Shown here piece after piece: positions 9,893 to 20,427 of a DNA stretch of 47,814 nucleotides; the first letter of the stretch is position 1; each line of letters begins with the position of its first letter. The DNA is from an uncultured Bacteroidales bacterium. Its GTDB lineage: Bacteria; Bacteroidota; Bacteroidia; Bacteroidales; Bacteroidaceae. The position numbers and the translations under genes are program-made. The DNA lies in NCBI GenBank assembly GCA_902782245.1, contig CACZMI010000023.1:1-47814 (forward strand), given 5' to 3'. The notes below the pieces were generated by a model. It had not been told where the DNA came from and did no database searches. It saw only the letters and a program-made list of their open reading frames with translations.

Positions 9893-11164
9893 ATGAAGAG
9901 ACTGCTGCTTATATCAATCCTGCTGTTGTCCGCAATGGGTATCAGTGCCGGCATCAATCCGTTCAAGCCGTACAAGCCGCTCAATCAGATTGATTATGCC
10001 CTCAACTGGTCATTAGGATATGACTCCATAAGCGTAGCCTACAAGCCTGAATCATTCACGCAGCGCTCACTGCTTCCGATGGGGTTGCTTTCCACGAGCA
10101 TACTGTACAATGACAACTATCTTGACAAGCGTATCGTCAAGCTTGGAGGCATCTCCCAACCCGCGTTGAAATCGGCCGATATCCTTCAGTACTCGCCCGC
10201 AGCGATAATGTATGCCATGAAGGCCTTCGGTGTAGAGGGACGCAGTGACTGGCGCCGCATGGTTACGGCCGATATCGGATCGGTGGTCATCATGAACCTA
10301 ATAACACGACCCACCAAGCATATTGTAAAGAGGGAACGCCCCGACGGCAGGGCTTTCAACTCATACCCTTCGGGACATACCGCCACCGCATTCATGGCCG
10401 CACAGATGCTGCATAAGGAATACGGTGAGACGCTGAGCCCGTGGATAAGCGTGGCCGGATACGGAATTGCCGCAACCACCGGCATATTCCGCGTCATTGC
10501 CAACCGCCACTGGTGCTCCGATGTGCTGGGTGGTGCCGCAATCGGAATATTCTCGACCGAACTGGCATATGAACTGACTGATCTGCTGTCCGGAGATAAG
10601 GGAATAAAGCGTGCCATTATAGTCCCTGACCTTGAAGACATGCCACGCTGGAAATTCGGACTCTACTCGGACTACAGCATGCAATCCGATGTATTCACTT
10701 CCGACGGATACGGCAACCCCGATGCCAAGCCTGCCTGCTCAATCGGAATTGACGCATCATGGATGCCCTGGTATATAGGTCCCACTTTCCGCGCCGGACT
10801 CACACAGATGAAATGGACTGGCAGCGAGGTAATATACCTGAGTCATCTGGGAAGCGTCAACGATGTCTATACCCTGGGTGCCGGTGTGGATATTGACATC
10901 CCCGTCATTGAAAGGATAACACTTAACGGCCAGGCGATTGCGGGCTATTCTCCAAAGGCCAACAGCTACAGTTTCTTTGCCGACAAGGAGAGAAATCAGC
11001 CGGTGGAATGGTCCATTCCTGCAGGCATGCACTGTTACGGCAACTTAGGAATGACCCTACGGACATCGGCATTCTCAAGTGTCACCATACACGGAGGCAT
11101 TGATTTCTACGACAAGGTCTGGCGCTCATATGTATTAGGTGCCAGGTTCAATTATACTTTCTGA
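9893..11164 (+). CDS. PAP2-family phosphatase with C-terminal outer-membrane-barrel-like half
   Basis: A 423-residue exported protein with signal peptide MKRLLLISILLLSAMGISAG. The PAP2 domain (about 90-230) has all three motifs: KRERPDGR near 146, YPSGHTA near 160 and NRHWCSDVLGG near 203, so the catalytic His residues are present. The family removes phosphate from lipids such as lipid A or undecaprenyl pyrophosphate. The last 180 residues (RWKFGLYSDYSMQSD, WYIGPTFRAGLTQ, VYTLGAGVDIDIP, YVLGARFNYTF) are amphipathic strands ending in Phe, like an outer-membrane barrel. The gene sits between an OMP-like gene and lpxL, 2 bp before the latter. A lipid A phosphatase (LpxE/LpxF-type) is the best guess; undecaprenyl pyrophosphate is the alternative. 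Confidence 0.85.
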   Translation: MKRLLLISILLLSAMGISAGINPFKPYKPLNQIDYALNWSLGYDSISVAYKPESFTQRSLLPMGLLSTSILYNDNYLDKRIVKLGGISQPALKSADILQYSPAAIMYAMKAFGVEGRSDWRRMVTADIGSVVIMNLITRPTKHIVKRERPDGRAFNSYPSGHTATAFMAAQMLHKEYGETLSPWISVAGYGIAATTGIFRVIANRHWCSDVLGGAAIGIFSTELAYELTDLLSGDKGIKRAIIVPDLEDMPRWKFGLYSDYSMQSDVFTSDGYGNPDAKPACSIGIDASWMPWYIGPTFRAGLTQMKWTGSEVIYLSHLGSVNDVYTLGAGVDIDIPVIERITLNGQAIAGYSPKANSYSFFADKERNQPVEWSIPAGMHCYGNLGMTLRTSAFSSVTIHGGIDFYDKVWRSYVLGARFNYTF

Positions 11165-11166
11165 TC

Positions 11167-12108
11167 ATGAGCAAGGTAATCGCATATATCCTGTTTGGAA
11201 TCGTATGGGTGATATCGCTGCTGCCCATGCCTTTCCTGTATCTGTTTGCCGATATCATTTGGCTGCTGATGTATATCTGTCCGCCTCTGAGATACCGCAA
11301 AAAGATTGTGCAGAACAATCTTGCACTTTCATTCCCCGAGAAGGACAGGAAGTGGCTGCACCGGACCGAGCGCCGTTTCTACTATCAGTTCCTGTGTCAG
11401 ATCATGGAAGGTCTCAAGACCGTGTCGGCAAGTAGGCGCTGGGTAAAGCGTCATATGGAGTTCATCGGCTTTGAGCATATCAGGGAAGAGATTCTTAAGG
11501 GCAGATCAGGCATAGGTTATCTGGGACATCTGGGCAACTGGGAACTTATACCATCAATGATGTACCATTTTGAGGACATCGATAATTTCAAGGGATGCCA
11601 GGTTTACCATAAACTTGAAAATCCCGTCATGGAACTCTTCATGCTCAAACTGCGCGGCAAATACGGGACTGAAAGCATACCAATGGAGCATGTCCTGCGC
11701 CGTTTCCTGGAGTACAGGAATTCAGGCAAGACGTTTTTTGTGGGAATGATTGCCGATCAGGTACCCCTTTGGTGGAACACCCATTACTGGACCCAGTTCT
11801 TTCACCGCAAGACACCTGTCTTTACCGGAGCCGAACGTATTGCCAGAAAACTTGATACTCATGTTTGGTATATGTACATCACCCGCAAACGCCGCGGATA
11901 TTACCGCTGTGAGTTCCTGTTGATGTATAACCAGACCAAGGAACTTGATGATTTTGCGGTTACTGAGCGTTACATGCGTCTGCTCGAGGACAACATCAAG
12001 GAATGTCCCGAACTGTGGCTCTGGACCCACAACCGCTGGAAGCGCAACTATGAGGAGTACAGCCAGTGGCTCATGCAGCATCAGAATGCAGACAGGCCAC
12101 GTAACTAG
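11167..12108 (+). CDS. lpxL: Lipid A biosynthesis acyltransferase (LpxL/HtrB family)
   Basis: A 313-residue inner-membrane enzyme of the LpxL/LpxM family, which moves an acyl chain from acyl-ACP to Kdo-lipid A precursor. There is one N-terminal membrane anchor (about 5-35), then the catalytic HxxxxE motif in GHLGNWELIP near residue 118. Further family landmarks are FVGMIADQVP (near 195), PVFTGAERIA and WLWTHNRWKRN at the C-terminus. The start follows the PAP2 stop by 2 bp. It ends 6 bp from the convergent rnhA stop. Being next to a PAP2 phosphatase and opposite MsbA makes a lipid A function very likely. Confidence 0.93.
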   Translation: MSKVIAYILFGIVWVISLLPMPFLYLFADIIWLLMYICPPLRYRKKIVQNNLALSFPEKDRKWLHRTERRFYYQFLCQIMEGLKTVSASRRWVKRHMEFIGFEHIREEILKGRSGIGYLGHLGNWELIPSMMYHFEDIDNFKGCQVYHKLENPVMELFMLKLRGKYGTESIPMEHVLRRFLEYRNSGKTFFVGMIADQVPLWWNTHYWTQFFHRKTPVFTGAERIARKLDTHVWYMYITRKRRGYYRCEFLLMYNQTKELDDFAVTERYMRLLEDNIKECPELWLWTHNRWKRNYEEYSQWLMQHQNADRPRN

Positions 12109-12114
12109 GAAAGA

Positions 12115-12744
12115 TTATTTGCGGCCGAAGTCAGCGGGTATCTCACCCCACTTCCTGGTATCCCACTTGATGATCTGATTACGGTAAGTGTTCTCCCTTA
12201 GCCAACGCTCGGCGCTCTCTATGCGCTGGAACACAGCCTCAGTCTCAGGTGTACGCTCCAGTTTGGTGCGGCACTGTTTCTTGCGCACCCAATCTATCGC
12301 ATTTCGTGAATCGCTGTATAGAGGCCAGTCAAGCCCACGGCTCTTATAGAGCGCCAATGCGTGCACAATAGCCAGAAACTCGCCTATGTTGTTTGTGCCC
12401 AGAATGGGGCCAAAGTGGAATTTCTCCTCCATATCGCCCAGATAGACGGCCCGGTATTCCATCTGACCTGGGTTTCCGCTACAGGCGGCATCAACTGCCA
12501 GTGCCTGACGGATAACCTCAGGCGGCAACGGCTTTTCCTTCTTCTTCCTGCCGGTATGCTCAGGGGTTTTCTTCTCTATGAAATTCTCGGGCGGCAGATT
12601 GATGGCCTCCTCGGCCTCCGCCCTGGTATCAAAGGCTTTGTAAACGGCACCTTTCCATCCTTCTACCTGCTGTCGGCAAGCCTCCCAGGAATCATAGACC
12701 CCAGGATTAAGACCTATCCAGACAACGTAGAATTTCTGTGCCAT
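12115..12744 (-). CDS. rnhA: Ribonuclease H with N-terminal viroplasmin domain
   Basis: A 209-residue enzyme that cuts the RNA strand of RNA-DNA hybrids. Residues 4-45 (FYVVWIGLNPGVYDSWEACR, WKGAVYKAFDTRAEAEEAI) form the caulimovirus viroplasmin/hybrid-binding domain found in eukaryotic-type RNase H1. After a basic linker the catalytic domain has LAVDAACSGNPGQMEY (Asp), GTNNIGEFLAIVHAL (Glu), LYSDSRNAIDWV (Asp) and a terminal IPADFGRK (last Asp). Length is normal for this two-domain form. It lies 2 bp after argS on the same strand and is almost certainly co-transcribed with it. Confidence 0.95.
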   Translation of the reverse strand: MAQKFYVVWIGLNPGVYDSWEACRQQVEGWKGAVYKAFDTRAEAEEAINLPPENFIEKKTPEHTGRKKKEKPLPPEVIRQALAVDAACSGNPGQMEYRAVYLGDMEEKFHFGPILGTNNIGEFLAIVHALALYKSRGLDWPLYSDSRNAIDWVRKKQCRTKLERTPETEAVFQRIESAERWLRENTYRNQIIKWDTRKWGEIPADFGRK

Positions 12745-12746
12745 CT

Positions 12747-14576
12747 TTACATTCGTTCCGGAACCTCGATGCCAAGCAGACCCATACCAAGTTTGATGAT
12801 CTTGCCCACGTTCTGTGCCAGAACCAGACGGAACATCTTAAGGTCAAGGTTAGGCTCATGCATGATGCTGAAATCATGATAGAACTGGTTGAACTCCTTG
12901 GCCAGGTCATAGCAGTAGTTGGCTATCACTGACGGATTGTAATCATCGGCAGCCTGACGGACCACATCCTGGAATCCGTTAAGCAGCTGAATCAGACCAA
13001 TCTCCTTCTCTGATATCTGTGACTTATCATCAGCGTACAGTCTGCCTGATGTCTTGATACCCTCCTCTGCAGCCTTACGCAGAATTGAACAGATACGGGC
13101 ATATGTATACTGGATGAACGGACCGGTATTGCCGTTGAAATCTATGGATTCCTTGGGATTGAATGTCATGTTCTTACGGGCATCGACCTTAAGGATGAAG
13201 TACTTGAGTGCACCCATTCCCACAATGCGCATAATCTCATCCTGCTCCTCCTTAGTCAGGCCGTCCAGCTTGCCCAGTTCGGCCGATGTGGCGCGTGCGG
13301 TCTCTATCATCTCGTCCATCAGGTCATCGGCATCAACCACCGTTCCCTCGCGGCTCTTCATCTTACCCTCCGGAAGTTCAACCATTCCGTATGAGAAGTG
13401 TACCAGGTCCTTGCCCCACTTGAATCCCAGACGGTCAAGCAGTATTGAGAGCACCTGGAAATGGTAGTTCTGCTCGTTACCTACCACGTAAATCATGCGG
13501 TCAATGGGGTAATCCTTGAAACGCAGCTGGGCGGTACCTATATCCTGAGTCATATAGACCGATGTGCCGTCACTGCGCAGCAGCAGTTTCTGGTCCAGGC
13601 CGTTCTCGGCCAGGTCGGCCCATACGGAACCGTCCTCCTTGCGGAAGAACAGGCCCTTCTCAAGACCCTCCATAACGGTTTTCTTACCCTCCAGATAGGT
13701 CTGTGACTCGTAGTATATCTTGTCAAAGCTTACTCCCAGACGCTTGTAAGTCTCATCAAATCCTGCATATACCCAACTGTTCATACGCTCCCAGAGTGCG
13801 CGGACCTCGGGGTCACCAGCCTCCCACTTTACCAGCATGGCGTGTGCCTCCTGCATCAGGGGTGACTCCTTCTCGGCCTTGGCTTTGGCCTCCTCCTGTG
13901 CCTTCTCATCCAATTCTGCAAAGTTGGCAGGCAGCAGGCTCTTTACCTCGGCACGGAAGTGCTTATCGAACTCCACATAATAGTCACCGATCAGATGATC
14001 ACCCTTTTTACCGGTGGATTCCGGAGTAGCGCCGTTACCCCACTTGAGCCATGCAAGCATTGACTTGCAGATATGGATACCGCGGTCGTTGACTATGTTG
14101 GTCTTTACAACCTTGTATCCGTTGGCAGCCATAACGTTTGAAAGCGCACCACCCAGCAGGTTGTTGCGCACGTGGCCAAGATGAAGCGGCTTGTTGGTAT
14201 TGGGGCTTGAATATTCTATCATTACAAGCGGAGAATCCGGTGTGGCCTTACGCAGTCCGAACTGCGGATCATCGTTGATGCCGTTAAGCATATCCACCCA
14301 TGCAGATGTTGAGATGACCAGGTTAAGGAAGCCCTTGATCACATTGTACGAACTAATCTCCTCAACGTTTTCCATGAGCCATACGCCTATCTCGCCGGCA
14401 GTCTGCTCCGGGCCCTTGTGTGACATCTTGAGATAGGGGAATACAACTATTGTCAGATGGCCCTCAAACTCCTTCTTGGTCTTCTGCACCTGGACCGATG
14501 AGGCCTCAATCTCCTGACCGTACAGTGCCTTAATTGCCTGAACGGTCTTTTCAGCTACCAAACTCTCTATTTTCAT
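12747..14576 (-). CDS. argS: Arginyl-tRNA synthetase
   Basis: A 609-residue class I aminoacyl-tRNA synthetase charging tRNA-Arg. The N-terminal Arg-specific domain occupies about 1-115. The HIGH motif is present as PLHLGHVRNNLLGG near 140. The KMSKS position reads EGKMKSREGTVV near 385, the usual degenerate form in this family. The C-terminal anticodon-binding helical domain ends GMGLLGIEVPERM. There is an exact TAACTTTG promoter box 20 bp upstream. A tRNA-Arg gene is also present at 39.9 kb. Confidence 0.97.
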   Translation of the reverse strand: MKIESLVAEKTVQAIKALYGQEIEASSVQVQKTKKEFEGHLTIVVFPYLKMSHKGPEQTAGEIGVWLMENVEEISSYNVIKGFLNLVISTSAWVDMLNGINDDPQFGLRKATPDSPLVMIEYSSPNTNKPLHLGHVRNNLLGGALSNVMAANGYKVVKTNIVNDRGIHICKSMLAWLKWGNGATPESTGKKGDHLIGDYYVEFDKHFRAEVKSLLPANFAELDEKAQEEAKAKAEKESPLMQEAHAMLVKWEAGDPEVRALWERMNSWVYAGFDETYKRLGVSFDKIYYESQTYLEGKKTVMEGLEKGLFFRKEDGSVWADLAENGLDQKLLLRSDGTSVYMTQDIGTAQLRFKDYPIDRMIYVVGNEQNYHFQVLSILLDRLGFKWGKDLVHFSYGMVELPEGKMKSREGTVVDADDLMDEMIETARATSAELGKLDGLTKEEQDEIMRIVGMGALKYFILKVDARKNMTFNPKESIDFNGNTGPFIQYTYARICSILRKAAEEGIKTSGRLYADDKSQISEKEIGLIQLLNGFQDVVRQAADDYNPSVIANYCYDLAKEFNQFYHDFSIMHEPNLDLKMFRLVLAQNVGKIIKLGMGLLGIEVPERM

Positions 14577-14595
14577 ATTATCGTATTATGGACCG

Positions 14596-14603
14596 CAAAG
14601 TTA
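14596..14603 (-). promoter_or_regulatory. Promoter -7 box of argS-rnhA (TAACTTTG)
   Basis: On the minus strand TAACTTTG lies 20 bp before the argS ATG. Only 13 bp separate it from the divergent rhomboid -7 box, so the two promoters overlap back to back and could not easily be occupied together. No good -33 match was seen. Confidence 0.6.
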
Positions 14604-14616
14604 CTGAAAAAATGGC

Positions 14617-14624
14617 TACTTTTG
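14617..14624 (+). promoter_or_regulatory. Promoter -7 box of the rhomboid operon (TACTTTTG)
   Basis: TACTTTTG fits TAnnTTTG and gives a start near 14631, about 23 nt before ATG 14654. An earlier ATG at 14643 is followed at once by a stop (Met-Asn-stop). Confidence 0.6.
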
Positions 14625-14653
14625 CTGTCCATAACATAGTTTATGAATAGAGT

Positions 14654-15343
14654 ATGAATAGACTACCACCCGTAACCAAGAATCTTCTCATCATAAATGT
14701 GCTTTGCTGGATGGGCACCATGGCTTTGGCCAAATACGGAATAGACGTGCACCAACTGCTGGGACTGCATTTCTTCCTGGCTCCCAGTTTCAGGCTCTGG
14801 CAACTTGTAACCTATATGTTTCTCCATGAGGGATTCCAACATATATTCTTCAACATGTTCGCAGTCTGGATGTTCGGCCGCATCATGGAGGTGCAGTGGG
14901 GTTACAAGCGTTTTCTCTGGTTCTACATCATTTGCGGCATCGGAGCAGGACTCATGCAGGAACTTGTCCAACTTTTACAGTATGAGATAACTCTGGCAAG
15001 TTTGGGTGATGAAATCACACCCCAACTCATACAAAAGTTCAGGGAATACATGAATGCATTCCTTACAGTAGGTGCTTCGGGAGCTGTATACGGAATCCTT
15101 CTGGGTTACGGAATGACATTCCCCGATAACCAGATTTTTATAATACCCTTCCCGTTCCCCATCAAGGCCAAGTGGCTGGTGATAGGTTACATAGTTCTGG
15201 AACTGGGACTTGGAATCAGAGACAGTGCCGGCGACAATGTAGCCCACTTTGCCCATCTTGGAGGAATGTTGGCAGGATTCCTGATGATCCTGTACTGGAG
15301 ACATAAGGAACGTAAGGACAACCATATCAAATTCACCTGGTGA
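14654..15343 (+). CDS. Rhomboid-family intramembrane serine protease
   Basis: A 229-residue polytopic protein with about six membrane segments. Rhomboid motifs are complete: HIFFNMFAVWMFG (conserved His/Asn of the oxyanion side), VGASGAVYGILLGYG with the catalytic Ser near residue 141, and HFAHLGGMLAGF with the catalytic His near 200. Such proteases cut substrate membrane segments inside the bilayer; the substrate is unknown. Its TGA overlaps the ATG of a second rhomboid-like gene by one base (TGATG), so the two are coupled. A pair like this, followed by an EEP-family gene, reads as one transcript. Confidence 0.93.
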   Translation: MNRLPPVTKNLLIINVLCWMGTMALAKYGIDVHQLLGLHFFLAPSFRLWQLVTYMFLHEGFQHIFFNMFAVWMFGRIMEVQWGYKRFLWFYIICGIGAGLMQELVQLLQYEITLASLGDEITPQLIQKFREYMNAFLTVGASGAVYGILLGYGMTFPDNQIFIIPFPFPIKAKWLVIGYIVLELGLGIRDSAGDNVAHFAHLGGMLAGFLMILYWRHKERKDNHIKFTW

Positions 15344-16053
15344 TGAGTCTGCTTGACGAACTTATATCCAAATTCCGATCGGGCGACATAGTGACACGTC
15401 TGGTGTTCATCAACTGTGCCGTATTCCTGGCCATGCTGCTGATGGATATCAACTTCACACTGTTCTCATTCGGTGAGGACCGATATGCATACATCGTGTG
15501 CAACTACCCATGGAGCCCCTACCTGCTTATCAGAAGGCCCTGGAGCATTGTAACGTCACTCTTTGCCAGTTGGGGCCTGTGGCACCTCATATTCAACATG
15601 ATTATCCTGTACTGGCTGGGAAACGTGTTCATGCGGTACTTCACATCAAACAACCTGCGCGGACTTTACATATTGGGCGGAATTGCAGGAATGGCCGTTT
15701 TCACCGGAGTATTCATGCTCTTCCCCTCGCTTCAGCTCAAGGACTGGACAGGCAGCACCCCGCTCTGCTCGGCCTGCATACTGGCCTTCTGCACTGCGCT
15801 GGCTTTCCGTGTGCCTGACACCACCGAGCCCATCCCGCTCATCGGTCCGGTCAAGATAAAATACATAGTCATTGCAATTGCCATCGTCGACGTGGCAATG
15901 CTGCCAAAAGTCAATCCCGCCACAGATCTGGTTCACCTGGGTGCCGCAGCTGTAGGTTGGGCATTCCATTACCTGCTCCGCAAGGGAAAGGATATAACCA
16001 CCCCTGTTACAGCACTTGCAGTCTGGCTGGACAGACTTCTCAGTAAAAAATGA
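15343..16053 (+). CDS. Second rhomboid-like membrane protein with altered active-site motif
   Basis: 236 residues from ATG 15343; a GTG at 15340 would add one residue, but the TGATG junction favours the ATG. The overall layout is rhomboid: an N-terminal anchor, a long loop with YPWSPYLLIRRPWSIVTSLF, then WHLIFNMIILYWLGNVF (the His/Asn pair), and TDLVHLGAAAVGWAF with a His at the catalytic position near 194. The GxSG loop instead reads STPLCSACILAF near 140. A Ser is still there, but the Gly before it is Leu. It may be a weak protease or a pseudoprotease partner of the upstream rhomboid. It overlaps the next gene by 4 bases (ATGA). Confidence 0.82.
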   Translation: MSLLDELISKFRSGDIVTRLVFINCAVFLAMLLMDINFTLFSFGEDRYAYIVCNYPWSPYLLIRRPWSIVTSLFASWGLWHLIFNMIILYWLGNVFMRYFTSNNLRGLYILGGIAGMAVFTGVFMLFPSLQLKDWTGSTPLCSACILAFCTALAFRVPDTTEPIPLIGPVKIKYIVIAIAIVDVAMLPKVNPATDLVHLGAAAVGWAFHYLLRKGKDITTPVTALAVWLDRLLSKK

Positions 16054-17129
16054 AGTTTTTAGGAAAACTGTTGGCATATCCTCTTCTGGCTGTCAATATA
16101 CTGATTGCACTGCTCCTTATATTCAGTTGCTACGGTTCAATGGCAGCCCCTATAGGAAAGTGGCCCTTTGCCTCACTATCCGGATTGGCATTTCCGTTCC
16201 TTTTCTCCCTGAATCTGGCATTTCTGATTCTGTGGCTGCTTACATGGAAAAAAGGTGCGCTTGTGCCACTGGCAACCATACTGATTTGTCTGATTCCCAC
16301 ATTACGGTATTTCCCCCTGCATCCGTTCAAGTCACATAATGTAAAGGAACCGTATTTAACCGTAATATCCTACAACACTGAAGGGTTTGGCATAGACGAC
16401 AACAAAGACTGGACGCTAAGCAATCCGGTACTGGATTATATCCTGGAACTTGATGCCGATATGGTATTCGTCCAGGAGGCAACACGTGATATAATCAACA
16501 AGGCGTCAAGTGACAGGAAAGTCACTTCCATCTACCCTTACATAGGAGTATCAGCAGCTTCTTCGAGCGAGGCCTATTTTTCAAAGTATCCTGTAACAGG
16601 CAGTGAAACCATAAACTTTGAGAACTCCGGCAACGGCTGTCTGTATCTGAAAGTCCTTGTTGGCGGTGACACTCTGGCCGTATTTAACTGCCATCTTCAG
16701 TCCAACAAACTTAAGGACACCGAGATTTCGGAATATCATAAATTCATAAAGAACCCTACCGACAGCACACACTACAAGGCATCCAAGAGAGTACTCAAAA
16801 ACCTTCTTGAATCAACCTCACAAAGAGCCGGTCAGGCGCGCATGATTGCAGACCGCGCCAGAAAAGAGACAGCAAAATATGTGATTGTATGCGGAGACTT
16901 CAATGACACCCCGCTCTCATACTCCCATCATGTTTTCAACCGTTTCATGACCGATGCTTATGCCAAATCCGGCGTTGGAATGGGCATAACCTATCACGAG
17001 CACAGACTCTACTACCGGATAGACCACATATTCTGCAGCAGCAACATCACCCCCCTGCACACCCGGATAGACCGCACCCGGAAAGACAGTGACCACTATC
17101 CCGTAATAAGCCGGCTAAGGCTGCAGTAA
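16050..17129 (+). CDS. Membrane-anchored endonuclease/exonuclease/phosphatase-family hydrolase
   Basis: A 359-residue protein. Three hydrophobic segments (about 5-30, 40-65, 70-92) precede an EEP domain. EEP landmarks: VISYNTEGFG, MVFVQEATRD (metal Glu), FNCHLQS (His), VCGDFNDTPLSYSHH (Asp/Asn), YRIDHIFCS and DSDHYPVISRL (final Asp-His pair). The catalytic set for Mg-dependent phosphodiester hydrolysis is complete. Substrates in this superfamily range from DNA to phospholipids and inositol phosphates. With the membrane anchor and the rhomboid operon, a lipid or envelope substrate seems more likely than DNA. It ends one base before the convergent GH2 stop. Confidence 0.9.
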   Translation: MKFLGKLLAYPLLAVNILIALLLIFSCYGSMAAPIGKWPFASLSGLAFPFLFSLNLAFLILWLLTWKKGALVPLATILICLIPTLRYFPLHPFKSHNVKEPYLTVISYNTEGFGIDDNKDWTLSNPVLDYILELDADMVFVQEATRDIINKASSDRKVTSIYPYIGVSAASSSEAYFSKYPVTGSETINFENSGNGCLYLKVLVGGDTLAVFNCHLQSNKLKDTEISEYHKFIKNPTDSTHYKASKRVLKNLLESTSQRAGQARMIADRARKETAKYVIVCGDFNDTPLSYSHHVFNRFMTDAYAKSGVGMGITYHEHRLYYRIDHIFCSSNITPLHTRIDRTRKDSDHYPVISRLRLQ

Positions 17130-17130
17130 C

Positions 17131-20406
<3,276 letters not shown>

Positions 20407-20427
20407 TTAATAACACAATAAAACAGT

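Noticed and set aside
13355-13400. Missing KMSKS signature in ArgRS as a sign of inactivity
   Set aside because: A degenerate motif (here EGKMKSREGT) is normal for many bacterial arginyl-tRNA synthetases; everything else is intact.
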